Part shown: positions 10,101-19,587 of the stretch, one piece after another | How the letters are laid out: each line of letters starts with the position of its first letter | How positions within the stretch are numbered: the first letter of the stretch is position 1 | Position numbers and translations under genes: made by a program | Notes under the pieces: model-generated | The model's database searches: none | Told to the model about the DNA's origin: nothing | The model's input: only the letters and a program-made list of their open reading frames with translations | DNA from: DATFKA01 sp042095835 | Lineage (GTDB): Bacteria; Bacteroidota; Bacteroidia; Chitinophagales; Saprospiraceae | Direction: 5' to 3' | DNA length: 64,000 bases | NCBI GenBank assembly: GCA_042095835.1 | Contig: JBELML010000009.1 | Span: 1 to 64,000, forward strand

Positions 10101-13100
10101 GTGATAAAGCACCGGTTGACCATTGATAGCTTTGAAAGCCCGGCCCCGCATCAAGCGTTAGGGTGTCTCCATCACAAATATCTAAAACTGCATTATTGAT
10201 GGGCGTAATTCTTGGTTCGAATACGGTGACCGAAAAAGTATCTCTGTTTACACAGCCGCCGGGAGAGTTAACCTCAACGACATAGTCACCACTTTCAGAT
10301 ACTTGTATAAATCGTTCGGTCCCTCCATTTGACCAGCTATAAGAAAGGAAATTATCGCGGACATTCAGAGTAGCAGTTTCTCCCCTACATAAATTCGCAT
10401 TTCCCTGGATATCTGGTTTGGGATTAGGATTGACTGTCAAGGTAGTACTTGCTGAATTTTGGCATCCATTAGCATCGGTTACCGTGACTGTATAGAGGCC
10501 ATTTTGGTTAACTATAGTTCCAAGGCTATCCGAACCCGTTGACCACAAATAGGTGATAAAGCCTTCTGTAGCTCTTAATAAGGTCCCTTCTCCATCACAG
10601 ACCGCTAGCTGGCCATCTATGGCTACATTGGGATTCTGGACGGCATTTAAATCTATATTTGCTGCGCCCATACAGCCAAATTCATCAATCACATTAACCG
10701 TTACTTGAGGTACAAAGCCAGTAGTAGTGGTGCTATCTAATGAACCCGTTGACCAAGAATAACTACTATAACTGAGTGCTGTACTTAGCTCCGTTGTTTC
10801 TCCAGGGCATAGGATAGGATCACCTAGAATCACTGGATTAGGGTCTGGTTGTAAATCTACCGAAGCTAAAGCGATATTGCTACACCCATTCTGATCCGTA
10901 ATGGTGACGGTATAAAAACCTGGGGCATCAATCGTGATCACACTGGTTGTGTCTCCATTAGACCAGCGATAATTACCAACTGGATTGGTAAATAAAGTGC
11001 CCTCGCCGGTTTCACAGACATAAGTATCCCCAAATATATCGGCTACCGGAATAGAGGCAGTATCTGCCGCTATGCTTCCTGTTCCTCCACAGCCAAGATC
11101 ATCTACTACCGTGACTGCATAAGATCCTGGATCGAAAATTTCAATGATTCTAGTGGTCAATCCATTGGACCAAGTGTAGGTGTTAAACCCTGCTGGTGCT
11201 TCAATGAATCCACTTTCATTTGCACAAAAAGTAACATCTCCAAGGATGCTCGGCATAGGAGTTGGTCGCTCTGAAATCACAATGCTATTATTGCCCACAC
11301 AGCCATTATTGTCAGTAACGGTCAAACTGAGTGTACCTGGCATATCCGTACTAATTGTCGGTGTAGCCTCTCCACTCGACCAGAGATAAGAGACAAAGCC
11401 TAGCTCTCCCATAATCTCCGTGCTATCGCCTTGACAATAAATAGTGTCGCCACTTAATGCTGGTACTGGAGCTGCCAGTGTATCAATATCATAGGTAGCC
11501 GATCCTGGGCAAGAAAAGCTATCAAGAACAGCTACGGTAACGGTGCCAAAAGTATTGAAAGTCGTAGTATTGATAGTAGAGCCAGTCGACCATGTATAAC
11601 TAATAAAGTTATCTGAAGTCTCTAATTGAGTGACTTCATTCGGGCAAAGCAAACTATCGCCGGTAATTACTGGAATAGGATTGACTCGTTGAGTCACTAG
11701 AAATGCGGCATTATTATTACATCCATTATTATCGGTCACCGTTACGAAATAGGTATCCGCCTGAGCTGCGGTTATATTATCCGTCGTATCGCCAGTTGAC
11801 CATAAGTAGGACTCGAATGCGCCAACCATCAAGCCGACGCTATCATTTTCGCAAAGGTAATCTCTCCCCATTATTTCTGGCTGAGGCAGCGGTAAAGTAT
11901 CTAAAAAAGCATTTGTACTACCTTCGCAACCAAAAGTATCGGTTACCAGCAAAGCTACCGCAAAGGCAGAATCGACAGTAATCGTTTGTGTTGTCTCTCC
12001 GGTAGACCAGAGATAAGTAAAATTGTCTGGCCCGCTAATTTCGGTAGACTCATTGCTGCAAAAAGTAAATTCTCCATCTATGGAGGGCGTAGGTAATGCT
12101 CTTTCTACGAAGGTGATATTCTCCTGGCCTCGACAGCCTAGCGAATCATCAACGGTTAAGACATAGGTTCCCGCAGAAGATATGACAGCATCAAATGTAC
12201 CAGGTATTCTTACTATGTTTCCATCTAAACTCGACCAATTCACAAAAAATACATCGGTTTGATCAAAACTAAGCGTATCCGATGATCCTTCACATAAGGT
12301 ACCATCCCCGAATATTTCTGTAGTTGGGTCTGGCAATAATTCTATTTTTGTAGTATCAGATGTAACACAGGCTAATGAATCTGTGACGGAAAGAAATACA
12401 TCTAAAGTATCCTGAACTTCAATAAAACTATTGGAAGAAGAATCATCTCCATAAGACCACGAATAGGAAGAGAATCCTTCAGTAGCTCTCAATATAACAA
12501 CGCCTCGACCAGTACTGCATATCCCATTGTCTCCTCTTATCAAAGGAAATTCCACCTCGGGTACTTCTACCGTAAAATCTGCAACTGCCGGACAACTATT
12601 CCCAATGGTCGTGACTGTAAGTCTATAGGTTGCTCCTCCAGGTACCATAACTTGCTGAGTGGTATCTCCAGAGGACCAGGTATAACTATCAAATCCAGGA
12701 GGAGCACTTAAGGTGGCTAGCTCATCTGCACAAACAAGGGCATCTCCAGTAATCATAGGTTGCCCTCCATCTTCTACAGTTATGGTGATGGTATCTGAGT
12801 GCTCACAAGCCCCCTCTTTTACTAATACGGTATAGGCAAGGGTACCTGAGAATCCTGGCGGTAGATTAAGCGTAGGATTCGGAATATCAGTTGCGCTTAA
12901 TAAATCAGTCCTGCCACTAGCTTCTGACCAGATATAGACTTCATTGCCATTGGTATTAGTAGCAATAGTATTGAGCGGGACGGACTCTCCAGCACAAGCA
13001 TTGGCTTGGCCAGTTATATCAACGGTCACCTGATCACAGTTGGGATTGACAATACAGTTGAGCCAAGGTTTGGCGGAGCCGTTCCACTCGAAGCGAAAGC

Positions 13101-13695
13101 CCTGTATGGCGGTAGAATCAAAGGCAGATAGACCCTGGCCAGGGAAGGCACTTACGAAAAAGTCGATGACTAAAAAGAAGCCATCCCCTGGTTTTACATC
13201 CATATACTTTAGAAAGCCATCGGAGCTTAGAAAGGACTCTGTGGTATCTGTTTCGCCTTCTTTAAAACCAGTAGCAACAGCATCTCCAAAACCAAACTCG
13301 CCATTGTTGGGTAGTCGGGCAAAGGAGCATCGATAAGGACTACCTAAGCTATCGCAACTTAAATTGGGTCCATATATCGCAAAATCATAATCGATATAAT
13401 AATCAGGTAAGGTATCTAAAATTATAAAACCCAGCTCGTTGCTATCGAGCGGCATATCTTCGCGCAGCTCGAAATAGAACCAAGCTGAAATGTTTTCACC
13501 CGTAACTAAACAGCCTTCATCGTTATTCGGATTTTCAAAGTCATTGATACCGCTACCAGTGGGCAGGAATCTAAAGGTTGAATCGCTACAAATGACGTAG
13601 GCAGTTCGACAATCTTCATGTTGGGCATTCGTTATCAGTGGAATTAGGCCAAAGAAGCCTATCCATAACCAGTTTTTGAGATTATGCATCCTCAT
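7177..13695 (-). CDS. giant repeat protein with T9SS type B sorting domain
   Basis: 2,172 residues with a signal peptide ending near ITNAQ. The N-terminal 220 residues form a CUB-like/PKD-associated region. About 18 tandem modules of roughly 70-75 residues follow, each with the pattern I.GD...C.GE...L...F.SY.WS.G.TT and ending in G.Y.VTVTD..GC. These are Ig/PKD-like adhesin modules. Further beta domains precede a classic gliding-motility-associated C-terminal domain (VYIPNAFSPNGDGYND ... GGIHLVR), the type B signal for T9SS export. It is likely a surface adhesin or matrix protein. Two in-frame ATGs are possible (13695 or 13689). Confidence 0.85.
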   Translation of the reverse strand: MRMHNLKNWLWIGFFGLIPLITNAQHEDCRTAYVICSDSTFRFLPTGSGINDFENPNNDEGCLVTGENISAWFYFELREDMPLDSNELGFIILDTLPDYYIDYDFAIYGPNLSCDSLGSPYRCSFARLPNNGEFGFGDAVATGFKEGETDTTESFLSSDGFLKYMDVKPGDGFFLVIDFFVSAFPGQGLSAFDSTAIQGFRFEWNGSAKPWLNCIVNPNCDQVTVDITGQANACAGESVPLNTIATNTNGNEVYIWSEASGRTDLLSATDIPNPTLNLPPGFSGTLAYTVLVKEGACEHSDTITITVEDGGQPMITGDALVCADELATLSAPPGFDSYTWSSGDTTQQVMVPGGATYRLTVTTIGNSCPAVADFTVEVPEVEFPLIRGDNGICSTGRGVVILRATEGFSSYSWSYGDDSSSNSFIEVQDTLDVFLSVTDSLACVTSDTTKIELLPDPTTEIFGDGTLCEGSSDTLSFDQTDVFFVNWSSLDGNIVRIPGTFDAVISSAGTYVLTVDDSLGCRGQENITFVERALPTPSIDGEFTFCSNESTEISGPDNFTYLWSTGETTQTITVDSAFAVALLVTDTFGCEGSTNAFLDTLPLPQPEIMGRDYLCENDSVGLMVGAFESYLWSTGDTTDNITAAQADTYFVTVTDNNGCNNNAAFLVTQRVNPIPVITGDSLLCPNEVTQLETSDNFISYTWSTGSTINTTTFNTFGTVTVAVLDSFSCPGSATYDIDTLAAPVPALSGDTIYCQGDSTEIMGELGFVSYLWSSGEATPTISTDMPGTLSLTVTDNNGCVGNNSIVISERPTPMPSILGDVTFCANESGFIEAPAGFNTYTWSNGLTTRIIEIFDPGSYAVTVVDDLGCGGTGSIAADTASIPVADIFGDTYVCETGEGTLFTNPVGNYRWSNGDTTSVITIDAPGFYTVTITDQNGCSNIALASVDLQPDPNPVILGDPILCPGETTELSTALSYSSYSWSTGSLDSTTTTGFVPQVTVNVIDEFGCMGAANIDLNAVQNPNVAIDGQLAVCDGEGTLLRATEGFITYLWSTGSDSLGTIVNQNGLYTVTVTDANGCQNSASTTLTVNPNPKPDIQGNANLCRGETATLNVRDNFLSYSWSNGGTERFIQVSESGDYVVEVNSPGGCVNRDTFSVTVFEPRITPINNAVLDICDGDTLTLDAGPGFQSYQWSTGALSQSITINTGGNFNVMVVDSNGCRTNGNMVVNAQSLPQPSIIAPGVFCRGTPVSLLAGGNYRIYEWSNGDFGDIIEINRGGTYELTVTDNNGCQGTTSVLLDERDSPEVDIAGDLLICRGDTTTLTIPNDYRYQIWTDDSNDTSVVVTEPGNYGVLVLSDNGCSGSDEVQVLFRDDPLPVITGDLNKCSNETGVLDAGSGFEQYIWDTGDTTQTINYDTARIYEVRVFDDFGCDNIARIQVTAVQAPVIDFLRPPGICPGESVEVSIDSNFTSILWSNGLSTPSISLDTPGMYLVTVSDSTNCVAIDSFNLTGFVLPAFNLNGDTAICEGSTARINIDRIFPNILWSDGTDGTFLEVDTTGNYRVTVTNSDGCSSSQDRFVQVNPAPPVLPGPDTLLDCFNPSIRLGLGSENYPDNIQLTWTGPGIVDSSRNVFQPLISQSGNYSLVVVDTLTNCPSTIEQVNVVDLQYTPSVQVQSDAIVDCITGTTMIDGLGTQLGDEFIYVWTVGENDSLLTTNTLQVEVNAAALYKLQVIDTLTGCFNIDSLDLVIDPELPAALIFPVDILSCDRPTQTLTAAPAPPGSSWGYSWIRPLPLNDTIRTDSLIINQAGTYRLIVDNAGNGCVDTTSIEVTRNDTPPDISAGPDVELDCNFPEVQIGEPFAEDRWIITWSKAGEIDFFTAMKNPIISEAGEYRLEVLDPFNGCISYDTVNIAVYEESPEAIAVLVEDEKCFGDQNGSLQILSTTGGEGPYVYSFNGASFSSTTSYGNLPSGRFTLNVQDLRGCEYDTVIIVNQGLDPLLDLGPDRYITQGEIVRLTALTNIQPGGLASLQWTQPDTLSCDTCSVLRIAPIKTTEFSSVVVDTNGCIASDSVMVFVDRTKSVYIPNAFSPNGDGYNDRVTVFASPNVKQVLTFRIFQRSGDLMFQRDEFSPNDLSLGWNGWHRGKLMNSQTFVYYAQVEFDDGEIVEFEGGIHLVR

Positions 13696-13774
13696 AAATA
13701 GGATTTTTATCTTTTAACGCTATTATTTTTGATATAGCGTGTTTTGGGATCAGCAAATTTTAGATGCAAAAAAG

Positions 13775-15034
13775 TTAGGTGTTTAATCCCCTTCTTTTCA
13801 TTTCCTGAACTACAAATCGGTGTTCTCTGGTCATATCTCCAGTGACGGAGCTATTCTCTTCGGCCCTACGAATGAGGTAGGGAACTACCTCTTTTACAGA
13901 ACCATAAACAATATATTTGGCAGTTCTAAAATTGTGTTTAGCCAAATTATAGGTCAGATTGTCACTCATACCTAAAAGCTGTGCAGAAAGTAAATGAGGG
14001 TGACGTTTATCTAACTGTTGTTGCGCAATAGTTTGCGCCATTAACATACAACTTTTTTCGTTATGGCTGGCGTTGCAAAGGGCAATCTTTTCATAATGTT
14101 CCAGACAAAAACGCAAGCCTGCATTGTAGCTTTCATCTGTATGCGCTTTGGTATCGTGGATTGGAGAAGGATAGCCCAGTTCTTGTGCTCTTCTTCGCTC
14201 TTTTTCCATATAAGCCCCTCTCACCAATTTGGCCCCTAGTAAATACCCATACTGTTGACTATGGATAAAAGCGGTTTTGAGGTGCTCTAAACGATCTTTC
14301 AAGTACATCTGAAAGGTGCCATATACGATTGCTTTTTCCTTGTTATGGCGAGACATCATCTGCGTCACTAGCTTGTCTATAGCGCCTTGAATCCAAGTTT
14401 CCTCCGCATCAATCATGACACCTACATTCAATTGTTCTGCTTTATAACAAACGGCTCCTACCCTTTTGACTACCGTATTCCATTCTTCTGACTCTGCTTC
14501 CGTCAAGGCTTCATGGCTAGATACTTTTTCTAATAAAGCGAAGCGAGCTAGTCCTGTTATCTTAGTACTCACCATCCAGGCACTTTCATTATTCGCTGCA
14601 AATTCCAGGGCGCGAATATTTTCATTCATGGTGTTGTTAAAGTCTTCTTCCGTTTCTTTTGCTTCTGCGCCATAGTCTAGAATAGAGAGAATTTTGGAGG
14701 CATAAAGCTTTTCAATAGTCTGCTGAGATTCTAACAGAGTGGTGCCTCCACAGAATTGCCGAAAGATGGTGTTTTTGACAACTGATTCCACAAAAGGAAG
14801 ATGTAATTTAATCGCTGTCATCCCTAATTTCGCTCCAATTCCAACTAGCCAATGCTTGTTCATCATGCCGAACAACCAAGCTGTCTTGCGAAGGTCTTCA
14901 TCGGATTTATCAGCAAAAGCGATGGCGGTATCTCTAAAATCGAGCTTCAATTCATCAGAAGGCTCCATACTTTTTTTAAACTGCTTGGCAATTTCTTCTC
15001 CCTTTTTTAATACTGGTTTTCCCTCTTTCTCCAT
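13775..15034 (-). CDS. proline dehydrogenase
   Basis: 419 residues of the monofunctional PRODH family, which oxidises proline to pyrroline-5-carboxylate with FAD. Visible signatures are the TIM-barrel strand KLVRGAYMEKER, the ALCNASHNEKS region and the C-terminal RRAEENSS motif. The two arginines of that C-terminal motif bind the proline carboxylate in characterised members. There is no signal peptide. The partner P5C dehydrogenase gene is not in the window. It lies 73 bp after aroE in the same direction and could be the last gene of that cluster. Confidence 0.9.
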   Translation of the reverse strand: MEKEGKPVLKKGEEIAKQFKKSMEPSDELKLDFRDTAIAFADKSDEDLRKTAWLFGMMNKHWLVGIGAKLGMTAIKLHLPFVESVVKNTIFRQFCGGTTLLESQQTIEKLYASKILSILDYGAEAKETEEDFNNTMNENIRALEFAANNESAWMVSTKITGLARFALLEKVSSHEALTEAESEEWNTVVKRVGAVCYKAEQLNVGVMIDAEETWIQGAIDKLVTQMMSRHNKEKAIVYGTFQMYLKDRLEHLKTAFIHSQQYGYLLGAKLVRGAYMEKERRRAQELGYPSPIHDTKAHTDESYNAGLRFCLEHYEKIALCNASHNEKSCMLMAQTIAQQQLDKRHPHLLSAQLLGMSDNLTYNLAKHNFRTAKYIVYGSVKEVVPYLIRRAEENSSVTGDMTREHRFVVQEMKRRGLNT

Positions 15035-15107
15035 CTATTTGGTTTATTCTTTGGTTATTTGGCCTGACAAGTTCCTAATGAAAATACAATATTAGCAGAA
15101 AACTTGT

Positions 15108-15887
15108 CTAGCTTTCGTCATCTGAATTCCATATTTCCCACGCTTTTTCTGCCTGGAGGACAAGCATCCTCAATCCATTGGTGGCATGTGCTCCTTGTAT
15201 TGTACCTTTTTTCATAAATAAGGTTTCGCTGGGATTATAGACCAAATCGTACAGCATATGCCGACTGCCTAATGCCTCATAGGGCAAATCAGGGCAGCGA
15301 TCTGGCTCCGGATATGTCCCCAAAGGTGTGGTATTCACGATAAGCTCATGTTCCTCTAGGATTTCCTCCGTCAATTCTTGATAGCTATATAGTCCCGCTG
15401 CTGGTCTACGAGAAACCGCGGTAGCTGCAATATCGAGTTTGTCAAGTACATAATGAATCGCCTTGGAAGCTCCACCTGTACCTAAAACTAGCGCCTTGGT
15501 AGGCATCAATTGGTGTTTTTGCAGCTGCTCTTTTAAAGATACTTCAAAACCGTATACATCTGTGTTATAACCTACTAAGCCATTAGTGCCTACTTTGATC
15601 GTATTGACCGCCTGTATGTCTTTGGCAGCACCTTTGAGTTCAGACATAAATGGAATAACCGCTTGTTTGTAAGGGATGGTCACATTCAATCCGAGCAAGT
15701 TTTGGTACTGCTCCAGTACCTCTGCTAAATCCTCGATTGCAGGAATAGAAAACAACTCGTAGTAATAGCCTTCAATTTTCTCTTGCTCAAACTTCTCGGA
15801 GAAATATTTCTTGGAAAAAGAATGGCTCAAGGGATAACCAATGAGGCCTAGCAAATATTGATAATGCTCGTACTTATTTACTCCCAC
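15108..15887 (-). CDS. aroE: shikimate dehydrogenase
   Basis: 259 residues. It reduces 3-dehydroshikimate to shikimate with NADPH in the chorismate pathway. The shikimate-binding YPLSHSFS motif near the N-terminus, NVTIPYK with the catalytic lysine, YNTD with its partner aspartate, the dinucleotide-binding GTGGASKA and NTTPLGTYP are all present. Its start overlaps the end of the upstream DUF368 gene by 14 bases, so the two are probably co-transcribed. The DAHP synthase and trp genes that use the same pathway are about 30 kb away. Confidence 0.93.
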   Translation of the reverse strand: MGVNKYEHYQYLLGLIGYPLSHSFSKKYFSEKFEQEKIEGYYYELFSIPAIEDLAEVLEQYQNLLGLNVTIPYKQAVIPFMSELKGAAKDIQAVNTIKVGTNGLVGYNTDVYGFEVSLKEQLQKHQLMPTKALVLGTGGASKAIHYVLDKLDIAATAVSRRPAAGLYSYQELTEEILEEHELIVNTTPLGTYPEPDRCPDLPYEALGSRHMLYDLVYNPSETLFMKKGTIQGAHATNGLRMLVLQAEKAWEIWNSDDES

Positions 15888-16821
15888 TTTCTACTTCTGT
15901 TTTATCGAATCTTTCTAATACAAAAACTATTGCAAATCCTAATAGGATCATCACGATAGCCATCAACAGATACGTTTCTCCCTCGAATTGGGCAGGTAGC
16001 ACACTTTTTTCTAGAAAAGGTACTTCCTCTCCGCTACTATCAATACGAGTAGAAACAACATTTCTCCAGGGCCAAATTTTGTTGAGTGAGCCTATCATAA
16101 AACCCGTAAGAACAGCTAAGGTGGTATTGCGATACTGCTTAAACATCCAGGATAATGCTCTGGCAATGGTTCCTAAACCTACCAAGCAGCCTATGCCGAA
16201 TACGGCTACGACAATTAAGCTTCCCGTTTCAAAGGTGCTAAGGGCATTTTTGATTTCAGGGAATATAACGGTGTACATTCCCATCAATAATAAAATAAAG
16301 CTTCCCGATATTCCGGGAAGAATCAAAGCAGAAATCGCAATCGCTCCTGCTATAAATACCATCCATAAGGCATCTGTTCCTTGTGCTGGCGTAGCAATCG
16401 TAATCCAATAGGCAATCACAGTAGCTAAGACGAGTCCAAGAATGGCCTGCCAATTCCACTGCTTTACTTTGCGGCCAATATAAATAGCCGAAGCGATGAT
16501 TAAACCAAAGAAAAAAGACCAAACCAAAACTGGATACGACTCCAATAAATGCGCCACTCCAAAAACTCCGGTAACAAAACCAATGACCATACCAGCCATT
16601 AGAAAAATAAGAAATGGCCCATTGATAGCCTTCCAGGCTCCAGGTACGCCCCCTTTACGTAAAGAGGTAATGATCTCTGGCCCAAGTGCGCTTTTTATAG
16701 AATTCAAAAGGGTCTCGTAGATACCTGTAATAAAGGCGATGGTTCCACCAGAGACACCGGGGATAACCTCAGCTATCCCCATTGCCATACCTTTTAGTAT
16801 TAGTGCTATTTGTTTGTTCAT
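15874..16821 (-). CDS. DUF368 polytopic membrane protein, putative polyprenyl-phosphate translocase
   Basis: 315 residues with about eight hydrophobic helices and the family's early motif GMAMGIAEVIPGVSGGTIAFITGIYE, echoed later by ALILPGISGSFILLLMGMY. The paired PG(V/I)SG motifs suggest an inverted-repeat transporter. DUF368 members studied in other bacteria recycle undecaprenyl phosphate across the inner membrane, which I infer here by family. It follows the M1 peptidase gene by 19 bp and overlaps aroE. Confidence 0.8.
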   Translation of the reverse strand: MNKQIALILKGMAMGIAEVIPGVSGGTIAFITGIYETLLNSIKSALGPEIITSLRKGGVPGAWKAINGPFLIFLMAGMVIGFVTGVFGVAHLLESYPVLVWSFFFGLIIASAIYIGRKVKQWNWQAILGLVLATVIAYWITIATPAQGTDALWMVFIAGAIAISALILPGISGSFILLLMGMYTVIFPEIKNALSTFETGSLIVVAVFGIGCLVGLGTIARALSWMFKQYRNTTLAVLTGFMIGSLNKIWPWRNVVSTRIDSSGEEVPFLEKSVLPAQFEGETYLLMAIVMILLGFAIVFVLERFDKTEVESGSK

Positions 16822-16840
16822 TATTGTAGATCGAACGGTA

Positions 16841-18691
16841 TTAATTAAGGTCTAAAATGTTGTTCTTACTATCGATATCGGCCATCCGTTTGCTGGCATC
16901 AATCTCGATTGATTTGATTTGACCCTTTGGTATATCTAATGTAAAGGAATAAGTAGCATGTGTCCAAGGCCAATCCTCTAATACAGTCAATACCCGTGAA
17001 TCATCTTCTGATTTCTGTCCGCGCATAATTCTTAGAGGGATATTATACAATTCTTGTGTACCATCCATCATCGTCACATGAAAGTCTATTGGCATTGGCA
17101 TTAAGCCTTTCCGCTCTAGCGTAATGGTCGTTTTGCCTTCCATTTCTTCTACTCTTCTTACGCCATAATCAATGGTATGGGTGGTATTTACCCAATATTC
17201 TTTATACCAATCTAGCTCCATACCTGATTCTTTTTCAAAAATACGGATACAATCATTGATATTAGGATGCTTAAATTTCCAGGTATTAAAATATCGGAGT
17301 AAACCTGCGTTGAAAGCATCTGATCCAATAATGTATTCCAACTGATGTAAGAATACAGCCCCTTTGCTATAAGACCCCGTACCGTAAGCCCGATTACTTA
17401 CATAATGGTCTGAATGCGTAGTCAAAGCCTCTTCAAAATCGGTTCTAGCCAAATTGAGGTAGCCTGCATAGGAACGCAAATGTGGATTATCTACTGGTTG
17501 CCCGTTGATGAGCCCTTTCATTCTCAGGTGATTCATCACCCGATTCGTAGCATAGGAGGTAAACCCTTCGTCCATCCAGGGATAAAGACTTTCGTTGGTA
17601 CCTAGCATCATCTGGTACCAAGAGTGCATTAACTCATGTACCGATACACCTACTAAGCTCCCTAAACCTCTGTTGCCGGTGATCAAAGTGGCCATAGGAT
17701 ATTCCATCCCGCCATCACCTCCTTGAATAAAGGAGTATTTTTTATAGGCATATTGCCCAAAATGTAGATTGATATAATCGAAAGCTTCATCCATAATGAG
17801 CGGAAGCCTTTCCCAGTTTTCTGTGGTGCGTTCGCCCGGCTGAAAAAAGAAGTGCAAAGCATTTCCATTATCTCGTACTAGCGTGATGTGTTTATAGTCA
17901 GGATCAGCGGCCCAAACGAAATCATGAATATTGGTTCCTTTAAACTGCCATTTCAATTTATCTCCTTTTGGAAGTTTTAGTGGTTTACTATCATCTTCAT
18001 ATCCCATACCTATTTCTTGAGGGTTTTGTAAATATCCCGTAGAAGCAATCATATAGGATTTATCAATAGAAATGGTCACATCAAAATCGCCCCAAACGCC
18101 ATAGAACTCTCTTCCTATATAAGGATTGGCATGCCAACCTTGGTAATCATATTCAGCCAATTTAGGGTACCATTGGGCCATTGAATAAGAGATGCCTTCG
18201 CGGTTATCGCGTCCAGATCTACGGATTTGGATAGGCACTTGGCCATCAAACTCCATTTCAAAAACCGTCTTTGAACCAGGAAGAATGGGAGTAGCTGGTG
18301 TGACTTCTAGAATGGTGCCTACCTCTGCAAATTGGGTAGCTTTACCATCTTGATTCAAGGATTTGATTTTGAGGTAGCCGATTTCATCATCTTTGAGTTT
18401 AGAAATGCGGTCTCCTACCCTACGGTCTGGATCACTGATGGTTCTAGATCGAGTGTCCATCATGCTATTTGGCTGAAAGGCATTGAAATAGAGGTGATAA
18501 AAAACTTGATACAAGGTATCAGGAGAATTATTAAAATAAGTTAATTGTTGAGTTCCAGCAAACTGATGATTGCTCACCTCAAAATCGATATCCATCACAT
18601 ACTCCGCTCGCTGTTGCCATCGATCTGGTTGAGCATTAATAGTAAAAGTAATTCCAAGCAGGAAGGTAAATATTAGTAATAGTCTTGACAT
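16841..18691 (-). CDS. M1 family zinc metallopeptidase
   Basis: 616 residues with a signal peptide ending near TINAQ. The gluzincin site is complete: HELMH followed 18 residues later by the third zinc ligand in DEGF. The upstream GGMEYPM is the M1 exopeptidase substrate-binding motif. This architecture predicts an envelope or secreted aminopeptidase that trims peptides from the N-terminus. It appears to be the first gene of a minus-strand cluster with the DUF368 and aroE genes. Confidence 0.87.
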   Translation of the reverse strand: MSRLLLIFTFLLGITFTINAQPDRWQQRAEYVMDIDFEVSNHQFAGTQQLTYFNNSPDTLYQVFYHLYFNAFQPNSMMDTRSRTISDPDRRVGDRISKLKDDEIGYLKIKSLNQDGKATQFAEVGTILEVTPATPILPGSKTVFEMEFDGQVPIQIRRSGRDNREGISYSMAQWYPKLAEYDYQGWHANPYIGREFYGVWGDFDVTISIDKSYMIASTGYLQNPQEIGMGYEDDSKPLKLPKGDKLKWQFKGTNIHDFVWAADPDYKHITLVRDNGNALHFFFQPGERTTENWERLPLIMDEAFDYINLHFGQYAYKKYSFIQGGDGGMEYPMATLITGNRGLGSLVGVSVHELMHSWYQMMLGTNESLYPWMDEGFTSYATNRVMNHLRMKGLINGQPVDNPHLRSYAGYLNLARTDFEEALTTHSDHYVSNRAYGTGSYSKGAVFLHQLEYIIGSDAFNAGLLRYFNTWKFKHPNINDCIRIFEKESGMELDWYKEYWVNTTHTIDYGVRRVEEMEGKTTITLERKGLMPMPIDFHVTMMDGTQELYNIPLRIMRGQKSEDDSRVLTVLEDWPWTHATYSFTLDIPKGQIKSIEIDASKRMADIDSKNNILDLN

Positions 18692-19026
18692 CTTAAATCT
18701 TAGATTGATCCTTTAATAATAATAATTTTGAAGAGGTGGTTTCAACCTACTTCAAAAATCAGACGCGTAAAATTAAAGACTTATTGTAATTACTGAAGAT
18801 ATCTGCCAAAAAAAACGCCCCCCTCCTGCTTGACCATGGAGAGAGGCTATCCCAAAAACCGATTATACGTTCTTTATTGTGAAAGGAAATAGCATTATTT
18901 CCTCAAATAGTTTCAAATGAAATGTTCTTAGGTAAAAATAAGAAATACATTTAAAAAATTATCATAAATGCTTTCTTAGTTACGTTTAGTTTTTAACTGC
19001 AATTTTTATGCCAAAAACGGCAGTAT
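18692..19026. other. 335-bp non-coding gap with a palindrome
   Basis: No credible gene on either strand. The notable element is a palindrome at 18726-18757, TTTTGAAG...CTTCAAAA with an inner GGT/ACC, 35-66 bases upstream of the M1 peptidase start. It could be an operator or leader hairpin for that gene. The remainder is AT-rich with a stretch of A and C homopolymers near 18810-18830. Confidence 0.5.
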
Positions 19027-19563
19027 TTACATCTGCTGGAAAAAATCTTTCAGATCATGGGCATCTTCTGGCTTCATACGTCCACCCAATACCAAACGCA
19101 GTTCTCGTCTCCGAGGCGCACTATCGTATCGCTGTTGCTCAATCTCTGTAAGCGGAAGTACAGGTGGAACAGACTTGGGTTTTGCCTTTTGTTCATCTAA
19201 AGCGACAAAGGTGAAGTAAGCATGGTTACAGCGTCGATTATTCAAGCCTTTGATATCAGCTGCAAAAACCTCCACAAAAACTTCAACTGAAGTGCGAAAG
19301 GCCCTTGTCACTGAGGCGTTTAAGGTCACCACATCTCCTAATAAAATAGGTCTTTGAAAGGAGACGTGGTCTACTGATGCCGTCACCACATTAGCTTCAC
19401 AATGCTTGCCTGCACAAATACCACCTATCACATCCATCCAACGCAAAAGATTACCACCCATTAAATTCCCCATGGGGTTGGTATGGTTGGGCATAATCAT
19501 TTCTGTCATGATCGTTTCCGAATCTTTTACCTTTTTAGATCTGTAGCCATTCTCGTTTTCCAT
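19027..19563 (-). CDS. acyl-CoA thioesterase, hotdog fold
   Basis: 178 residues. The PNHTNPMGNLMGGNLLRWMD segment is the typical YciA/BACH-type active-site region, with the conserved Asn and following helix. VTASVDHVSFQRPI matches the second strand and dimer interface. It hydrolyses acyl-CoA thioesters in the cytoplasm; chain-length preference cannot be read from sequence. It is the last gene of a three-gene run with the hypothetical gene and lipB, 24 bp downstream of the former. Confidence 0.88.
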   Translation of the reverse strand: MENENGYRSKKVKDSETIMTEMIMPNHTNPMGNLMGGNLLRWMDVIGGICAGKHCEANVVTASVDHVSFQRPILLGDVVTLNASVTRAFRTSVEVFVEVFAADIKGLNNRRCNHAYFTFVALDEQKAKPKSVPPVLPLTEIEQQRYDSAPRRRELRLVLGGRMKPEDAHDLKDFFQQM

Positions 19564-19587
19564 AAATATGTAGAATAAATCTGTTCC

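Noticed and set aside
8156..13336. Several plus-strand frames of 60-117 codons opposite the giant repeat gene
   Set aside because: They are the complement of periodic repeat modules, with no start signals or recognisable protein features.
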